DNA from: Peribacillus sp. FSL E2-0218
GTDB taxonomy: Bacteria > Bacillota > Bacilli > Bacillales > DSM-1321
Direction: 5' to 3'
NCBI RefSeq assembly: GCF_037992945.1
Contig: NZ_CP150304.1
Span: 2,545,501 to 2,609,500, forward strand
Length of the DNA: 64,000 nucleotides
Positions 43,628 through 52,392 of this stretch are shown here, in pieces. Under the pieces are notes generated by a model that was given only the letters and a program-made list of their open reading frames with translations, had not been told where the DNA came from and ran no database searches. Within the stretch, counting starts at the first letter, position 1, and each line of letters opens with the position of its first letter. Both the position numbers and the translations under genes were made by a program.

Positions 43628-44290
43628 TCAAGCAGCTTCCTTCATTCCCTTTAATCCTTTAGGAACGACTTTTCGTTCTATGATCGAGAATACATAATCG
43701 ACCACGATGGCCATGATAATGACTGGCACTGCACCAGCGATGATATATTCTGTTTGGTATAAATTCAAACCGATGAAAATGTAATCCCCGAGTCCTCCGC
43801 CTCCGATGAAGGAAGCCAAGGTGGCCCAACCTATTAAATAGACGGAAGCGGTGCGAATCCCTGCCATGATGACGGATAAGGCAAGCGGAAATTCAACAAG
43901 GCGGATCCGCTCCCAGCTGGTCATCCCGATGCCCCGCCCGGATTCCAGCAAATTTTCATTTACTCCTTTGATGCCTGTATATGTATTCCTGAGTATGGGT
44001 AAAACAGAATAGAAAAATAAGGCAATAATTGCGGGTGTCTTCCCTACCCCGAGGAAAGGAATGAAAAAGGCAAGTACTGCAAGACTCGGCAGCGTCTGCA
44101 TAATATTAGCAATCCCGATTATAAAGGAAGCGCTCCTTTTCATGCGAGTCAGCAGAATGCCAAGGGGGACGGCAATAATTATTCCAAGAAACACGGCGAT
44201 CAAAGATATGTATAAATGTTCCCATGCCTTAAACATCAATTCTTGCCAGTTCGTTTGTAAAAAATCAAGCAAAGTTTCCATCTTATACAC
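43628..44290 (-). CDS. opuCB: Osmoprotectant ABC transporter permease OpuCB
   Basis: A 220-residue permease, paralogous to OpuCD, with the EAA region SGRGIGMTSWERIRLVEFPLALSVIMAGIRTA. It starts three bases after the opuCA stop codon with AGGAGGTG inside opuCA, so translation is coupled. Confidence 0.92.
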   Translation of the reverse strand: MYKMETLLDFLQTNWQELMFKAWEHLYISLIAVFLGIIIAVPLGILLTRMKRSASFIIGIANIMQTLPSLAVLAFFIPFLGVGKTPAIIALFFYSVLPILRNTYTGIKGVNENLLESGRGIGMTSWERIRLVEFPLALSVIMAGIRTASVYLIGWATLASFIGGGGLGDYIFIGLNLYQTEYIIAGAVPVIIMAIVVDYVFSIIERKVVPKGLKGMKEAA

Positions 44291-44293
44291 CTC

Positions 44294-45448
44294 CTAGAAC
44301 ATTTCAACCATTTCAGCTATTTGACTTTCTTCCTCTCCCCAGATGCTGTCATATACAATATCGACTAGTGTTGCCCTGGTGACAATTCCGACCAGGCGTT
44401 TATTGTGATCAACTACCGGCACATATTTGAATCCCCGTTTCAGGATCTTTTGAACCGAATCACGGATTAAAGAATCTTGTTTCACTGAATATACTTCTGT
44501 ATTGATCACTTCACTGATGAATGTAGCTTTTTTACGGTATTCACTGATCGTTTCTACATCCACGTAGCCCTTCAACGTATTTTGCTCATCGACCACAAGT
44601 AAGGAATCCACCCTTTTCTCGCGCATGATCTTGATGGCATCGGTAAGAGACTTTTCCTCTGTAATGGATATCGGATTACGACTCATGATTTGTTCCACCA
44701 ACTCAACATAAGGTCTTGTTTGAAGCAATCGATCTTTTCCTATGAACTCTTCGACGAATTCATTCACTGGGTTTCTGAGTATTTCATCCGGTGTCCCCAC
44801 TTGAACGATTTCCCCACCCTTCAAAATGACAATCCGGTCGGCTAGCTTAATTGCTTCATCCATGTCGTGAGTCACGAAAACGATGGTTTTGTTCAGTGTA
44901 CGCTGGAGATTTTTAAATTCTTCCTGTAGGGCATCGCGGGTTATCGGATCGAGTGCACCGAATGGTTCATCCATCAAAATAAGAGGTGGATTGGAAGCAA
45001 GTGCTCTCAGCACGCCAATTCTTTGCTGCTGCCCGCCGCTCAGTTCGTGTGGATACCTTTCTAAATATTCAGGGCCCATATCGACAAGCTGAAGCAATTC
45101 AAGTGCACGTTCTTTTTTTCGCTGTTCCTCCCATTTAAGAAATTTTGGAACGAGCGTGATATTTTCCAGAATCGTCATATGTGGGAAAAGTCCGATTTGC
45201 TGAATGACGTACCCAATTTCCCTTCTTAATTGAACCGGGTCTTTATCCATTATATTTTCACCATTTATCAGGATCTGACCTTCTGACGGTTCAATTAGAC
45301 GGTTAATCATTTTCATGGTTGTCGTTTTACCACAGCCACTTGGACCAATGAAGCAAATGAACTCTCCTTTTTTTATGTCCAGTGATATATTCTTTACAGC
45401 CTTCTTGCCTCCCTTATAGATTTTTGATACATTCTCGATTTTTAACAT
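44294..45448 (-). CDS. opuCA: Osmoprotectant ABC transporter ATPase OpuCA
   Basis: A 384-residue ATPase with Walker A GPSGCGKTT, signature LSGGQQQRIG, Walker B LILMDEPF and two C-terminal CBS domains (from about residue 250: MSRNPISITEEKSLTDAI and VINTEVYSVKQDSLIRDSV). In OpuA/OpuC proteins the CBS pair senses ionic strength or c-di-AMP. The frame opens at 45466, but ATGGAGGTG precedes ATG 45448 by six bases. It heads the operon, behind a sigma-B type promoter. Confidence 0.95.
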   Translation of the reverse strand: MLKIENVSKIYKGGKKAVKNISLDIKKGEFICFIGPSGCGKTTTMKMINRLIEPSEGQILINGENIMDKDPVQLRREIGYVIQQIGLFPHMTILENITLVPKFLKWEEQRKKERALELLQLVDMGPEYLERYPHELSGGQQQRIGVLRALASNPPLILMDEPFGALDPITRDALQEEFKNLQRTLNKTIVFVTHDMDEAIKLADRIVILKGGEIVQVGTPDEILRNPVNEFVEEFIGKDRLLQTRPYVELVEQIMSRNPISITEEKSLTDAIKIMREKRVDSLLVVDEQNTLKGYVDVETISEYRKKATFISEVINTEVYSVKQDSLIRDSVQKILKRGFKYVPVVDHNKRLVGIVTRATLVDIVYDSIWGEEESQIAEMVEMF

Positions 45449-45521
45449 AACAAGCACCTCCATCATTCGTAAACAATTACAAATTTTACAAAAATATTAC
45501 CTTTTATATGCACAGTCTGTT

Positions 45522-45547
45522 ATACCCAGACAGTAAATCTCTTAAAC
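45522..45547 (-). promoter_or_regulatory. Sigma-B type promoter of opuCABCD
   Basis: On the minus strand GTTTAA (45547-45542), 14 bases, GGGTAT (45527-45522). Both hexamers match the sigma-B consensus exactly and the spacing is in range. The start codon of opuCA lies about 65 bases downstream of the expected transcription start. Confidence 0.8.
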
Positions 45548-45593
45548 ATTTAAAGTGTAAATTTCTAGTTCTTTGTATTTATATGAAAAAATG

Positions 45594-45626
45594 GAATAAA
45601 AAAACTGCCCTTTTAAAAAGGCAGTT
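45594..45626 (-). terminator. Terminator of the acyl-CoA dehydrogenase gene
   Basis: AACTGCCCTTTT and AAAAAGGCAGTT (45603-45626) form a hairpin followed on the minus strand by at least seven Ts. It lies 20 bases after the gene. Confidence 0.85.
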
Positions 45627-45644
45627 AGTAGATTCTAATTAAGA

Positions 45645-46808
45645 TCATGCATCCAACTCGTTTGGATTGGCAAAGAGGTTTTTTATGATGTCAGTTGGCC
45701 CTTTACGGGTTGAAAACACGGAAATGTCCCGATGACGCCTGATAATCTTATCGTCACTCCTATGTCCGTACCCATCATGTACCTGCATGCACCTGTCAGA
45801 TATTCGTTTGGACATTTTTGTGATCCAATATTCAGCCATCGAGACCTGAGTGATGATATTCTCCCCATCCATATGTTTACATATCAAATCATCGACTAAC
45901 GTACTGCCCACTTGAATATCTGTCGCTATTTCAGCAAACGTAGACCTCGTTTTTGGACATTGGCTAATGTTCTTATTAAAGGTTTTGCCTTCTTTTACAT
46001 ATCCTTTCGTCAAATGGTACATTTCTTTTGCTGCCATTAACGATTTAAGCGCACACATAAGGCTTTCCTGCTGTGAATTTTGATTGATATAGGATAGCCC
46101 TTTCCCTTCCTCCCCAAGGATGCTTCCGAGTGGTACTGCAGCGTCATCAAAAAAAAGGTCGGCTGTTTCCAGACCATTCCTGCCATCCTTAACAAGCTTC
46201 CTGCCCATTGTCAATCCCGGAGTATCTTTGTCCACCAGCAGCAAACTGATACCGTCAAGACCGACTCCAAAATCGTTTTTACAGGCTACTATCATTAAGT
46301 CGGCCCTATAACCGTTCGTAATGAAGGTTTTTGCTCCCGTGATTCGATAATACCCATCTTTTTTGACGGCAGTGGTTTGCTCAGGACACGCATCCTGCTC
46401 TGAAAGAGCATAAGCAGATATCAGTTCACCTGACCTGAGTCCAGGTAAAAACCTATGTTTTTGATCAATTGTTCCGAATGAAGCAATATAGCGGGCCACA
46501 ACATCTGAATCAATGAATATTCCTGCCAAGCCAGATCTGATTCTTTCCAATTCCTCTGCCACTACAACTGAATAGGCAAAGTCTGCTCCGGATCCACCGA
46601 ATTCCACATCAAGCCATGGACTTAAAAATCCATTATCCCCCATTTTCTTTCGAAATGAGCGTGGTATTTCCCCCTCTTTTTCCCATTGATGATAATGGGG
46701 AACAGCCTCATTATCAAGAAATTCACGAAATGACCGTCGAAATAATAAGTGTTCTTTCGTGAAGAAGGAACGTGATTCATCCTTATTGACCGCCATCGTG
46801 TTAACCAT
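45645..46808 (-). CDS. Acyl-CoA dehydrogenase family protein, divergent
   Basis: A 387-residue flavoprotein of the acyl-CoA dehydrogenase fold: N-terminal helices, a beta domain (ITGAKTFITNGYRADLMIV) and C-terminal helices (MQVHDGYG). Two family motifs are altered: YALSEQDACPE replaces the usual TEPxAGSD, and KGPTDII replaces EGTxxI, so the common catalytic Glu is K369. A Glu is present at E248 (QQESLMC), the place used by isovaleryl-CoA and long-chain dehydrogenases. ATG 46808 follows GGAGG. It is alone, with no CoA ligase or ETF gene next to it, and its substrate is unknown. Confidence 0.85.
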   Translation of the reverse strand: MVNTMAVNKDESRSFFTKEHLLFRRSFREFLDNEAVPHYHQWEKEGEIPRSFRKKMGDNGFLSPWLDVEFGGSGADFAYSVVVAEELERIRSGLAGIFIDSDVVARYIASFGTIDQKHRFLPGLRSGELISAYALSEQDACPEQTTAVKKDGYYRITGAKTFITNGYRADLMIVACKNDFGVGLDGISLLLVDKDTPGLTMGRKLVKDGRNGLETADLFFDDAAVPLGSILGEEGKGLSYINQNSQQESLMCALKSLMAAKEMYHLTKGYVKEGKTFNKNISQCPKTRSTFAEIATDIQVGSTLVDDLICKHMDGENIITQVSMAEYWITKMSKRISDRCMQVHDGYGHRSDDKIIRRHRDISVFSTRKGPTDIIKNLFANPNELDA

Positions 46809-47279
46809 AAGTTAACCTCCATTCGCAAATGATTTGGTTTGGCATGCATGCAAAATAATATGATAGTACACAGGCCTGCTCAAAGACAAAGATGATCAAT
46901 GCATGTAAGCGGTTACGAAAAAAATCAAATCTTCAAACTGCAAAAACGGCCCACACTATTCAAGTTCAACAAAAGTATAAAATTCCCTTTTATAAAACGA
47001 TTATTTACCATTTGAAAATCATTTGTGTATCGGATAATTCCTAGGAAGGTACTTGAGTCTTACTTACTTGTTTTTAGATTGGTTTTATTCGTATATTCTA
47101 ACGAGGTTATTTTTAAAATATTTATAAAGGTAAATAAACCTTGCCTCTTCGGTAATTTACCTGCCTGATGCCTTAAACGGGTAATATATCTCCCTTTTTT
47201 TACAGCTTTAATTTATTGCCGCAATAACTCACCTACTATTAAACCTTTTATTTGTCTAATACCCTGGAGTTCATTCACT
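46809..47279. other. Non-coding region
   Basis: About 470 AT-rich bases between the acyl-CoA dehydrogenase and the end of the sugar-acid operon. AGGTAAAT and ATTTACCT (47127-47161) pair around a 19-base loop and might end the MFS transcript. Nothing else was recognised. Confidence 0.4.
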
Positions 47280-48551
47280 TTATCTTAAATCCAATTGGTT
47301 GTTAATGTTTAACACTTCCAAATTAATCGGTTTTACATACCGTATTACCGCCAATGATGCGAAAATTGCTAAACTGCCCGCTAATAGAAATGCTGCTGTA
47401 TAGGTTCCAGATACTTGAACAAGGTATCCTGTTACCGTTGGACCAAGTATTCCAGCCGTATTGGCTAAGAAGTGCATGAAACCTCCGACCGAACCAACAT
47501 TTTGTGGATCTACAACATCCTGAACGATCGCCCAGTAAATGGATCCGGTTAAATACAAGAACAAAACTGATGAAGCCACTAGACTTACAGCTCCTATAGT
47601 TGTGGTCACAATTCCTGCAAGTCCAATACACAAAGCAGAAATAAACAAACATGTGACTAATACAACCTTACGAGAAAATAATATTCCTTTTCCAGAGAAC
47701 TTCTTGTATACAAAATCCGATAAATATCCGCCTGAAGCTAATCCAATAAAACCCAATATCCATGGGATGACTGTAACGATGCTCATTTCCTTGACATTTA
47801 ATCCATGAGTATCTATTAAATAGCTAGGAAACCAAGTTAAAAAGAAAAAGAGAATATATGAATAAGCAAAATAAGCAAAGGATGTAAATAAAACTGTTTT
47901 TTGTTTTAAATAATAACTTAATTGAATTTTTTTATTTGAGGAGACATTATTAACATATTGTTGATTACTTGGAGTAGTAACATTATCTGCAGGTCCTTCT
48001 TTACTGAATAACCACCAAGCTATCGCCCAGGCAAAGCCGAGCAGCATGATTATGATGAAAGATATTCTCCAACCAAAACTGAGTGCTATTATACCGACAA
48101 TGGGTCCTGCAATCGCTCCCCCTAATGGAGTACCGCTATTGGCTAAGCCAATAGCACCTGCCCGTTTGTCAGCTGGAAACCAATTATTAATCATCTTGTT
48201 TATTGTGGCAGATAATGGTCCTTCCCCCATTCCAAAAAACACACGAATAATAATTAAACTAGCTAGTCCAAATGCTAAAGCGATTGCACCGCTAAATATA
48301 GACCAAACAATCATGGCGACAAATAGCGTCAGTTTAGCGCCATAACGATCCGAAGCCATTCCTCCAAGAAAGTTGAACACCGCATAACCAACAGAAAAAC
48401 TGCTAAAGACTATACCCATTTGCGTAGGTGTTAAATTTAACTCAGCTTGTATAAAAGGCGCAGCAATCGAGAGTGCGGATCTGTCCAAATAATTAATAAC
48501 ACCTGCTAAGAAAAGCAAAATCATAATAGAAGTCCTACCCTTTGAAAACAT
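47280..48551 (-). CDS. MFS transporter, sugar-acid (ACS) type
   Basis: A 423-residue transporter with 12 predicted segments. It matches the anion:cation symporter branch that carries glucarate, galactarate, hexuronates and related acids (NYLDRSALSIAAPFIQAELNLTPTQMG at the start, then DRYGAKLTL and GEGPLSATINKMINNWFPADKRAGAIG). It is the last gene of the UxaA-SDR-FAH operon and would import the sugar acid that the operon degrades. Confidence 0.9.
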   Translation of the reverse strand: MFSKGRTSIMILLFLAGVINYLDRSALSIAAPFIQAELNLTPTQMGIVFSSFSVGYAVFNFLGGMASDRYGAKLTLFVAMIVWSIFSGAIALAFGLASLIIIRVFFGMGEGPLSATINKMINNWFPADKRAGAIGLANSGTPLGGAIAGPIVGIIALSFGWRISFIIIMLLGFAWAIAWWLFSKEGPADNVTTPSNQQYVNNVSSNKKIQLSYYLKQKTVLFTSFAYFAYSYILFFFLTWFPSYLIDTHGLNVKEMSIVTVIPWILGFIGLASGGYLSDFVYKKFSGKGILFSRKVVLVTCLFISALCIGLAGIVTTTIGAVSLVASSVLFLYLTGSIYWAIVQDVVDPQNVGSVGGFMHFLANTAGILGPTVTGYLVQVSGTYTAAFLLAGSLAIFASLAVIRYVKPINLEVLNINNQLDLR

Positions 48552-48687
48552 ATTCTCCCCCCCTTAAAGTAAGCCATGGATATACTGACAAAGAGCAGGT
48601 TCACCGAAGAATGAAGCCTGCCCGAAATCATTAGTAGGCGATTTGATGTTGCATCAAAATCATCACGCTGGCAGGAAATTCATGTTT

Positions 48688-49593
48688 TTATTGCAGATTC
48701 TTTTCTTCAATAAATGTATTTGTTAATACTCCCAGCTTTTCAATTTCAACGGAAACGACATCGCCAGGCTTTATATAAGTTTGTTTTTCTTCGGGATAGC
48801 CCAAGATTACCCCCTCCGGTGTTCCTGTCAGAATGATATCTCCTGGAATTAAGGTCATATGATTGGAAATATAACTTACCATTTGGGCAACAGTAAAAAT
48901 CATGTCCGACGTATTAGAATTCTGACGCACTTCTCCGTTTACCAATGTTTTTATACTCAAATTCTGTGGATCTCCCACTTCTTCAGCCGTTACTAAATAG
49001 GGACCCATTGGGCTGAAATCATCACATGTTTTTCCAAGCAGCCATTGCGGTGTCTTAAACTGTAAATCCCTTGCTGACAAATCATTCACCGGACAATACC
49101 CAAACACATGCTCGAGGGCATTCTCTTGTGAAACGAATTTTGCTTTCTTTCCAACGACAACACCCAGTTCCACCTCATAGTCTAACTTTTCTGTTACTGC
49201 GGGTACGGCAATCTCACATTGATGGCCTGTTAGTGTATTATTAAACTTGTTAAAAAGAATCGGAACTTCCGGATAAGCTGCATTAGTTTCATCTGCATGT
49301 TTACGGTAATTAAGCCCCACACAAATGATTTTATTAGGCTGGGTCACACAAGGCTCCCACTCTATATCCTTTTCATTCAAAACATAGGTTTCAGCGTTAT
49401 ATACATCAGGGTTGGTTACTAATCTTCCTAATGCAGCCAGTGCTGTTTGTCCGCCTTCGATGACTTCCATGATATTCGTCGGTACGCTTTCCCCTCCAAT
49501 AACGGATAATGCAGATACTACATCAACAATACCTTTATCCACTTTCACCCCAAGAGATTGTTTGCCATTTTTCTTGAAAGTTAATAACTTCAA
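48688..49593 (-). CDS. Fumarylacetoacetate hydrolase-family protein
   Basis: A 301-residue FAH-fold enzyme that cleaves C-C bonds of diketo acids. Metal ligands appear in KLDYEVELGVVVG (ExE) and the downstream Asp in NDLSARDLQ. GLNYRKHADE and GDIILTGTPEGV are family blocks. TTG 49593, six bases after AGGAGG, is preferred to the upstream ATG 49608. Next to an SDR and a sugar-acid dehydratase, its likely substrate is a 2,4-diketo-3-deoxy sugar acid, giving pyruvate plus a hydroxy acid. Confidence 0.88.
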   Translation of the reverse strand: MKLLTFKKNGKQSLGVKVDKGIVDVVSALSVIGGESVPTNIMEVIEGGQTALAALGRLVTNPDVYNAETYVLNEKDIEWEPCVTQPNKIICVGLNYRKHADETNAAYPEVPILFNKFNNTLTGHQCEIAVPAVTEKLDYEVELGVVVGKKAKFVSQENALEHVFGYCPVNDLSARDLQFKTPQWLLGKTCDDFSPMGPYLVTAEEVGDPQNLSIKTLVNGEVRQNSNTSDMIFTVAQMVSYISNHMTLIPGDIILTGTPEGVILGYPEEKQTYIKPGDVVSVEIEKLGVLTNTFIEEKNLQ

Positions 49594-49639
49594 AATGATC
49601 CTCCTCATATCCTTTTAAATTTTTTGTATCTCTTTGCTC

Positions 49640-50413
49640 TCATGCATTTTTTCCGAAGACGACACCACCGTCCATATAAAGCGGGGAGCCCATCATAAAC
49701 TTAGATTCATCGGATGCTAAAAATAAAGCCGCTTTTGCAACATCTTCCGGTTTTCCGAGATCACCGCTTAATTGGCGAGTTTTTATATGTTCCACCGCTT
49801 CTTCCGGATTATCGTAAGAGGTTTGCAAATACTTTTCCACAAATGGCGTGAAAATCGTTCCCGGCAACAACGCATTTACACGAATTTTATAAGGTGCGTA
49901 ATCGACCTGCATGGATTTTGTAAGTGCCAAAACCGCTCCTTTTGTAGCAGCATAAGAGGCTCTGCGCGCTAAGCCAATTTCAGCGATACATGATGACATA
50001 TTGATGATGGAGCCATTTTTTCTCTCCATCATGTGCGGCAAGACATATTTACTTGGCAGGTAAACTCCTTTAATATTTACACTGATTACCCTATCCCAGT
50101 CGTCGGGTTCGATTTCATGCAGTTCGCCTATACCGCTAATGCCGGCATTATTGAAAAGAACATCAATCCTGGAATATTTTCCAACTACCTGTTGAACCAT
50201 TTCTTTAACAGAATCGGCATCCGTGACGTCAGCATGAATAAAGGTCGCTTCCCCGCCTGATGAAGTGATTTCTCCTACTGCTTGGTTCCCATTTTTTTCA
50301 TCAAGGTCATTCACGATGATAGTGGCCCCTTCTTTTGCAAAAAGTAACGCCGTACTTTTTCCGATGCCAGAGCCCGAACCAGTGATCAATACAATTTTCC
50401 CTTGCAATCTCAT
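49640..50413 (-). CDS. Short-chain dehydrogenase/reductase
   Basis: A 257-residue NAD(P)-dependent SDR with TGSGSGIGKSTA, NNAGISG, Ser of INMSSCIAEIG and YAATKGA (Tyr/Lys catalytic pair). ATG 50413 is eight bases after AAAGGTG. By position it would oxidise the C4 hydroxyl of a 2-keto-3-deoxy sugar acid made by the UxaA-type dehydratase, preparing the substrate for the FAH hydrolase. Confidence 0.9.
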   Translation of the reverse strand: MRLQGKIVLITGSGSGIGKSTALLFAKEGATIIVNDLDEKNGNQAVGEITSSGGEATFIHADVTDADSVKEMVQQVVGKYSRIDVLFNNAGISGIGELHEIEPDDWDRVISVNIKGVYLPSKYVLPHMMERKNGSIINMSSCIAEIGLARRASYAATKGAVLALTKSMQVDYAPYKIRVNALLPGTIFTPFVEKYLQTSYDNPEEAVEHIKTRQLSGDLGKPEDVAKAALFLASDESKFMMGSPLYMDGGVVFGKNA

Positions 50414-50449
50414 CACACTCACACCTTTCGTATCACTAAATTTTGCTTC

Positions 50450-51610
50450 TTATAGGCTAATGCCGATTCGATTGATACTAAACTCCTGATGACCGAGAAT
50501 TTCTGCTTTTGTTAAACTACCCGATGATATGTCCACAATCTCATCAAAAATCCGCTTTCCAGCCTGGTCTAATGTTTCTTTTCCTTGCAGCACACTGCTT
50601 ATATCCATGTCAATATTATCGTTCATCCGTTTTCCGGTTAGCTCATTTCCAGTAATTTTAATGACTGGAACAATCGGGTTTCCTGTAGGAGTCCCACGGC
50701 CGGTTGTAAAGCAAACAACTTGTACCCCGGCAGCTGCCATGCCAGAAACACACTCGATATCATTTCCTGGTGAATCCATAAAGTAATAACCTTTTCCAGG
50801 GATGGATTGCGCGTACTCCACTACCCCTTGTAAAGGTGATGTTCCTGCTTTACTAATACACCCTAGCGATTTCTCTTCAATGCTTGAAAGTCCACCTTCA
50901 ATATTTCCCGGGCTTGGATTGCCACCGCGCATATCGACACCCATGCGCTCGATTTCTTTTTCAAACCTCTCAACATACGAATATAGTTTGTGACGAATGT
51001 CATCGGAAACGGCTTTTTCAGCTACAATATGCTCTGCGCCAATAATTTCCGTTGTTTCCCCCATGACAATGCATCCTCCTTCGCTGATGATCAAGTCTGA
51101 GGCCTTACCTAAAGCAGGATTACTGCATAATCCGGAAGTTGAGTCAGATCCTCCGCATTTCACCCCGACAATGATCTCAGACAAAGAAATGTCTTCCTTA
51201 GGGATTTGTTGAATATCCATGACAAGTTTACGAGCTGAATCTATTCCTTTTTGAATTGTTTTAACTGAGCCTCCTTCATTTTGTATATCCAACCAGATGA
51301 CGGGCTTGCCAGTCTCTCTTATTTCATCGCGAATTTGGTCTGCTTTCATCACTTCGCAGCCAAGGCTTACGATCAATACCGCTCCGACGTTGGGGTTTTT
51401 CCCCATTCCCACGAGTACTTGATGTGTTCTTTCTTTATCATCCCCTACTTGGCTGCAGCCATGTTGATGAGGAATCGCAACTGTTCCCGGCACTTGCTGC
51501 TGAATTCTGTTTACCACCTGATTTGCACAAACAACAGTAGGCAATAATAAAACATGATTTCGTATACCTACCTTTCCGTCTGTTCTGCGATAACCTTTAA
51601 ATAATGTCAT
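50450..51610 (-). CDS. UxaA-family sugar-acid dehydratase, large subunit
   Basis: A 386-residue protein of the altronate/galactarate dehydratase C-terminal family. GYRRTDGKVGIRNHVLLLPTV opens the domain, followed by conserved Cys and His residues in VCANQVV, PHQHGCSQ and VGVKCGGSDSTSG that bind the metal. The open frame reaches 51772 inside the neighbouring gene, but AGGAGGG precedes ATG 51610, so that is the start. It overlaps the SAF gene by 14 bases. The two halves that are fused in UxaA and GarD are separate here. Confidence 0.9.
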   Translation of the reverse strand: MTLFKGYRRTDGKVGIRNHVLLLPTVVCANQVVNRIQQQVPGTVAIPHQHGCSQVGDDKERTHQVLVGMGKNPNVGAVLIVSLGCEVMKADQIRDEIRETGKPVIWLDIQNEGGSVKTIQKGIDSARKLVMDIQQIPKEDISLSEIIVGVKCGGSDSTSGLCSNPALGKASDLIISEGGCIVMGETTEIIGAEHIVAEKAVSDDIRHKLYSYVERFEKEIERMGVDMRGGNPSPGNIEGGLSSIEEKSLGCISKAGTSPLQGVVEYAQSIPGKGYYFMDSPGNDIECVSGMAAAGVQVVCFTTGRGTPTGNPIVPVIKITGNELTGKRMNDNIDMDISSVLQGKETLDQAGKRIFDEIVDISSGSLTKAEILGHQEFSINRIGISL

Positions 51611-51944
51611 TAGAATCCCTCCTACTCCCTGCTTTTTGATCCCCGCGTCCTCGAATGCCTTCAATATTATGAACATGTACATGTTCTCCTTCATCAATAC
51701 CTTCGGTTGCGGCTCCGATTGATTCGCCATACTTAATAATTCGCTCTCCTTTTTTAACCGGACGAATCGCAACTTTGTGACAGAATTTCACATCTTGCTG
51801 AACGATTATGTTATGACTAATTCCGTTAAGGTTAAAAGAAAGGTTTTCCCCCGCTTTGACATCACAAAGTAAGGTCGCCACATTGTCCTTGGAATCCATG
51901 ACAATACAAGAAACACCCGTTTTAAAAGAATTTTCACTCATCAT
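51597..51944 (-). CDS. UxaA-family dehydratase, small SAF-domain subunit
   Basis: A 115-residue SAF domain, equivalent to the N-terminal part of altronate dehydratase (DNVATLLCDVKAGENLSF, HKVAIRPVKKGERIIKYGESIG, GEHVHVHNIEGIRGRG). It is the first gene of the operon and translationally coupled to the large subunit. In this family the SAF domain contributes to the active site, so both polypeptides are needed. Confidence 0.9.
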   Translation of the reverse strand: MMSENSFKTGVSCIVMDSKDNVATLLCDVKAGENLSFNLNGISHNIIVQQDVKFCHKVAIRPVKKGERIIKYGESIGAATEGIDEGEHVHVHNIEGIRGRGDQKAGSRRDSNDII

Positions 51945-52392
51945 CTATTCACACCTCACAATCATTCATTTTTTGATAAGAAACGAACCGTAATCATCCA
52001 ATATTTTACATAAAACAGAGTACTTGCAAAGAAAAATGGTAGAATCCCGACGAAATTTCGTCCATAATAGCTTCACAGCTGTAGGGTCATAGGGATAAAA
52101 TAATATTGAATTAAATTTTTTATAATTCTAAATTTTCAGACTCAATTCCCCATAGGAACTGCCAGTAATTCTATCTCCTCCTTTATATTAGTTCGTACTT
52201 TTTGATAGCGTTCTCTTTTTTATGCAATGAATTGTGTCGCTAAGAAATTTCAACAACATGATGTTTTTTATCTCTTAAAAATATTGTATCATCGAATTTC
52301 AAAACATAAATTCCGTAATTCATCATATTTATACGGTTTTTTGATATATCGGTGTTATTTACTAAATTACAGGAAATGGTGATGATTTTTAA
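51945..52392. promoter_or_regulatory. Divergent region between the UxaA operon and AraC gene
   Basis: About 450 AT-rich bases holding the divergent promoters. On the minus strand TTGCAA and TAAAAT near 52000-52028 are spaced only 15 bases apart, a weak promoter that would suit an AraC activator. No clear direct-repeat operator or cre box was seen. Confidence 0.35.

Noticed and set aside
45645..46808. Reading the acyl-CoA dehydrogenase as a catalytically dead pseudo-enzyme
   Set aside because: Although K369 replaces the usual Glu, E248 falls at the alternative Glu position of isovaleryl-CoA and long-chain dehydrogenases, so activity is still likely.
51611..51772. N-terminal extension of the UxaA large subunit
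   Set aside because: It overlaps the SAF gene out of phase and AGGAGGG directly precedes ATG 51610, so the shorter start is right.
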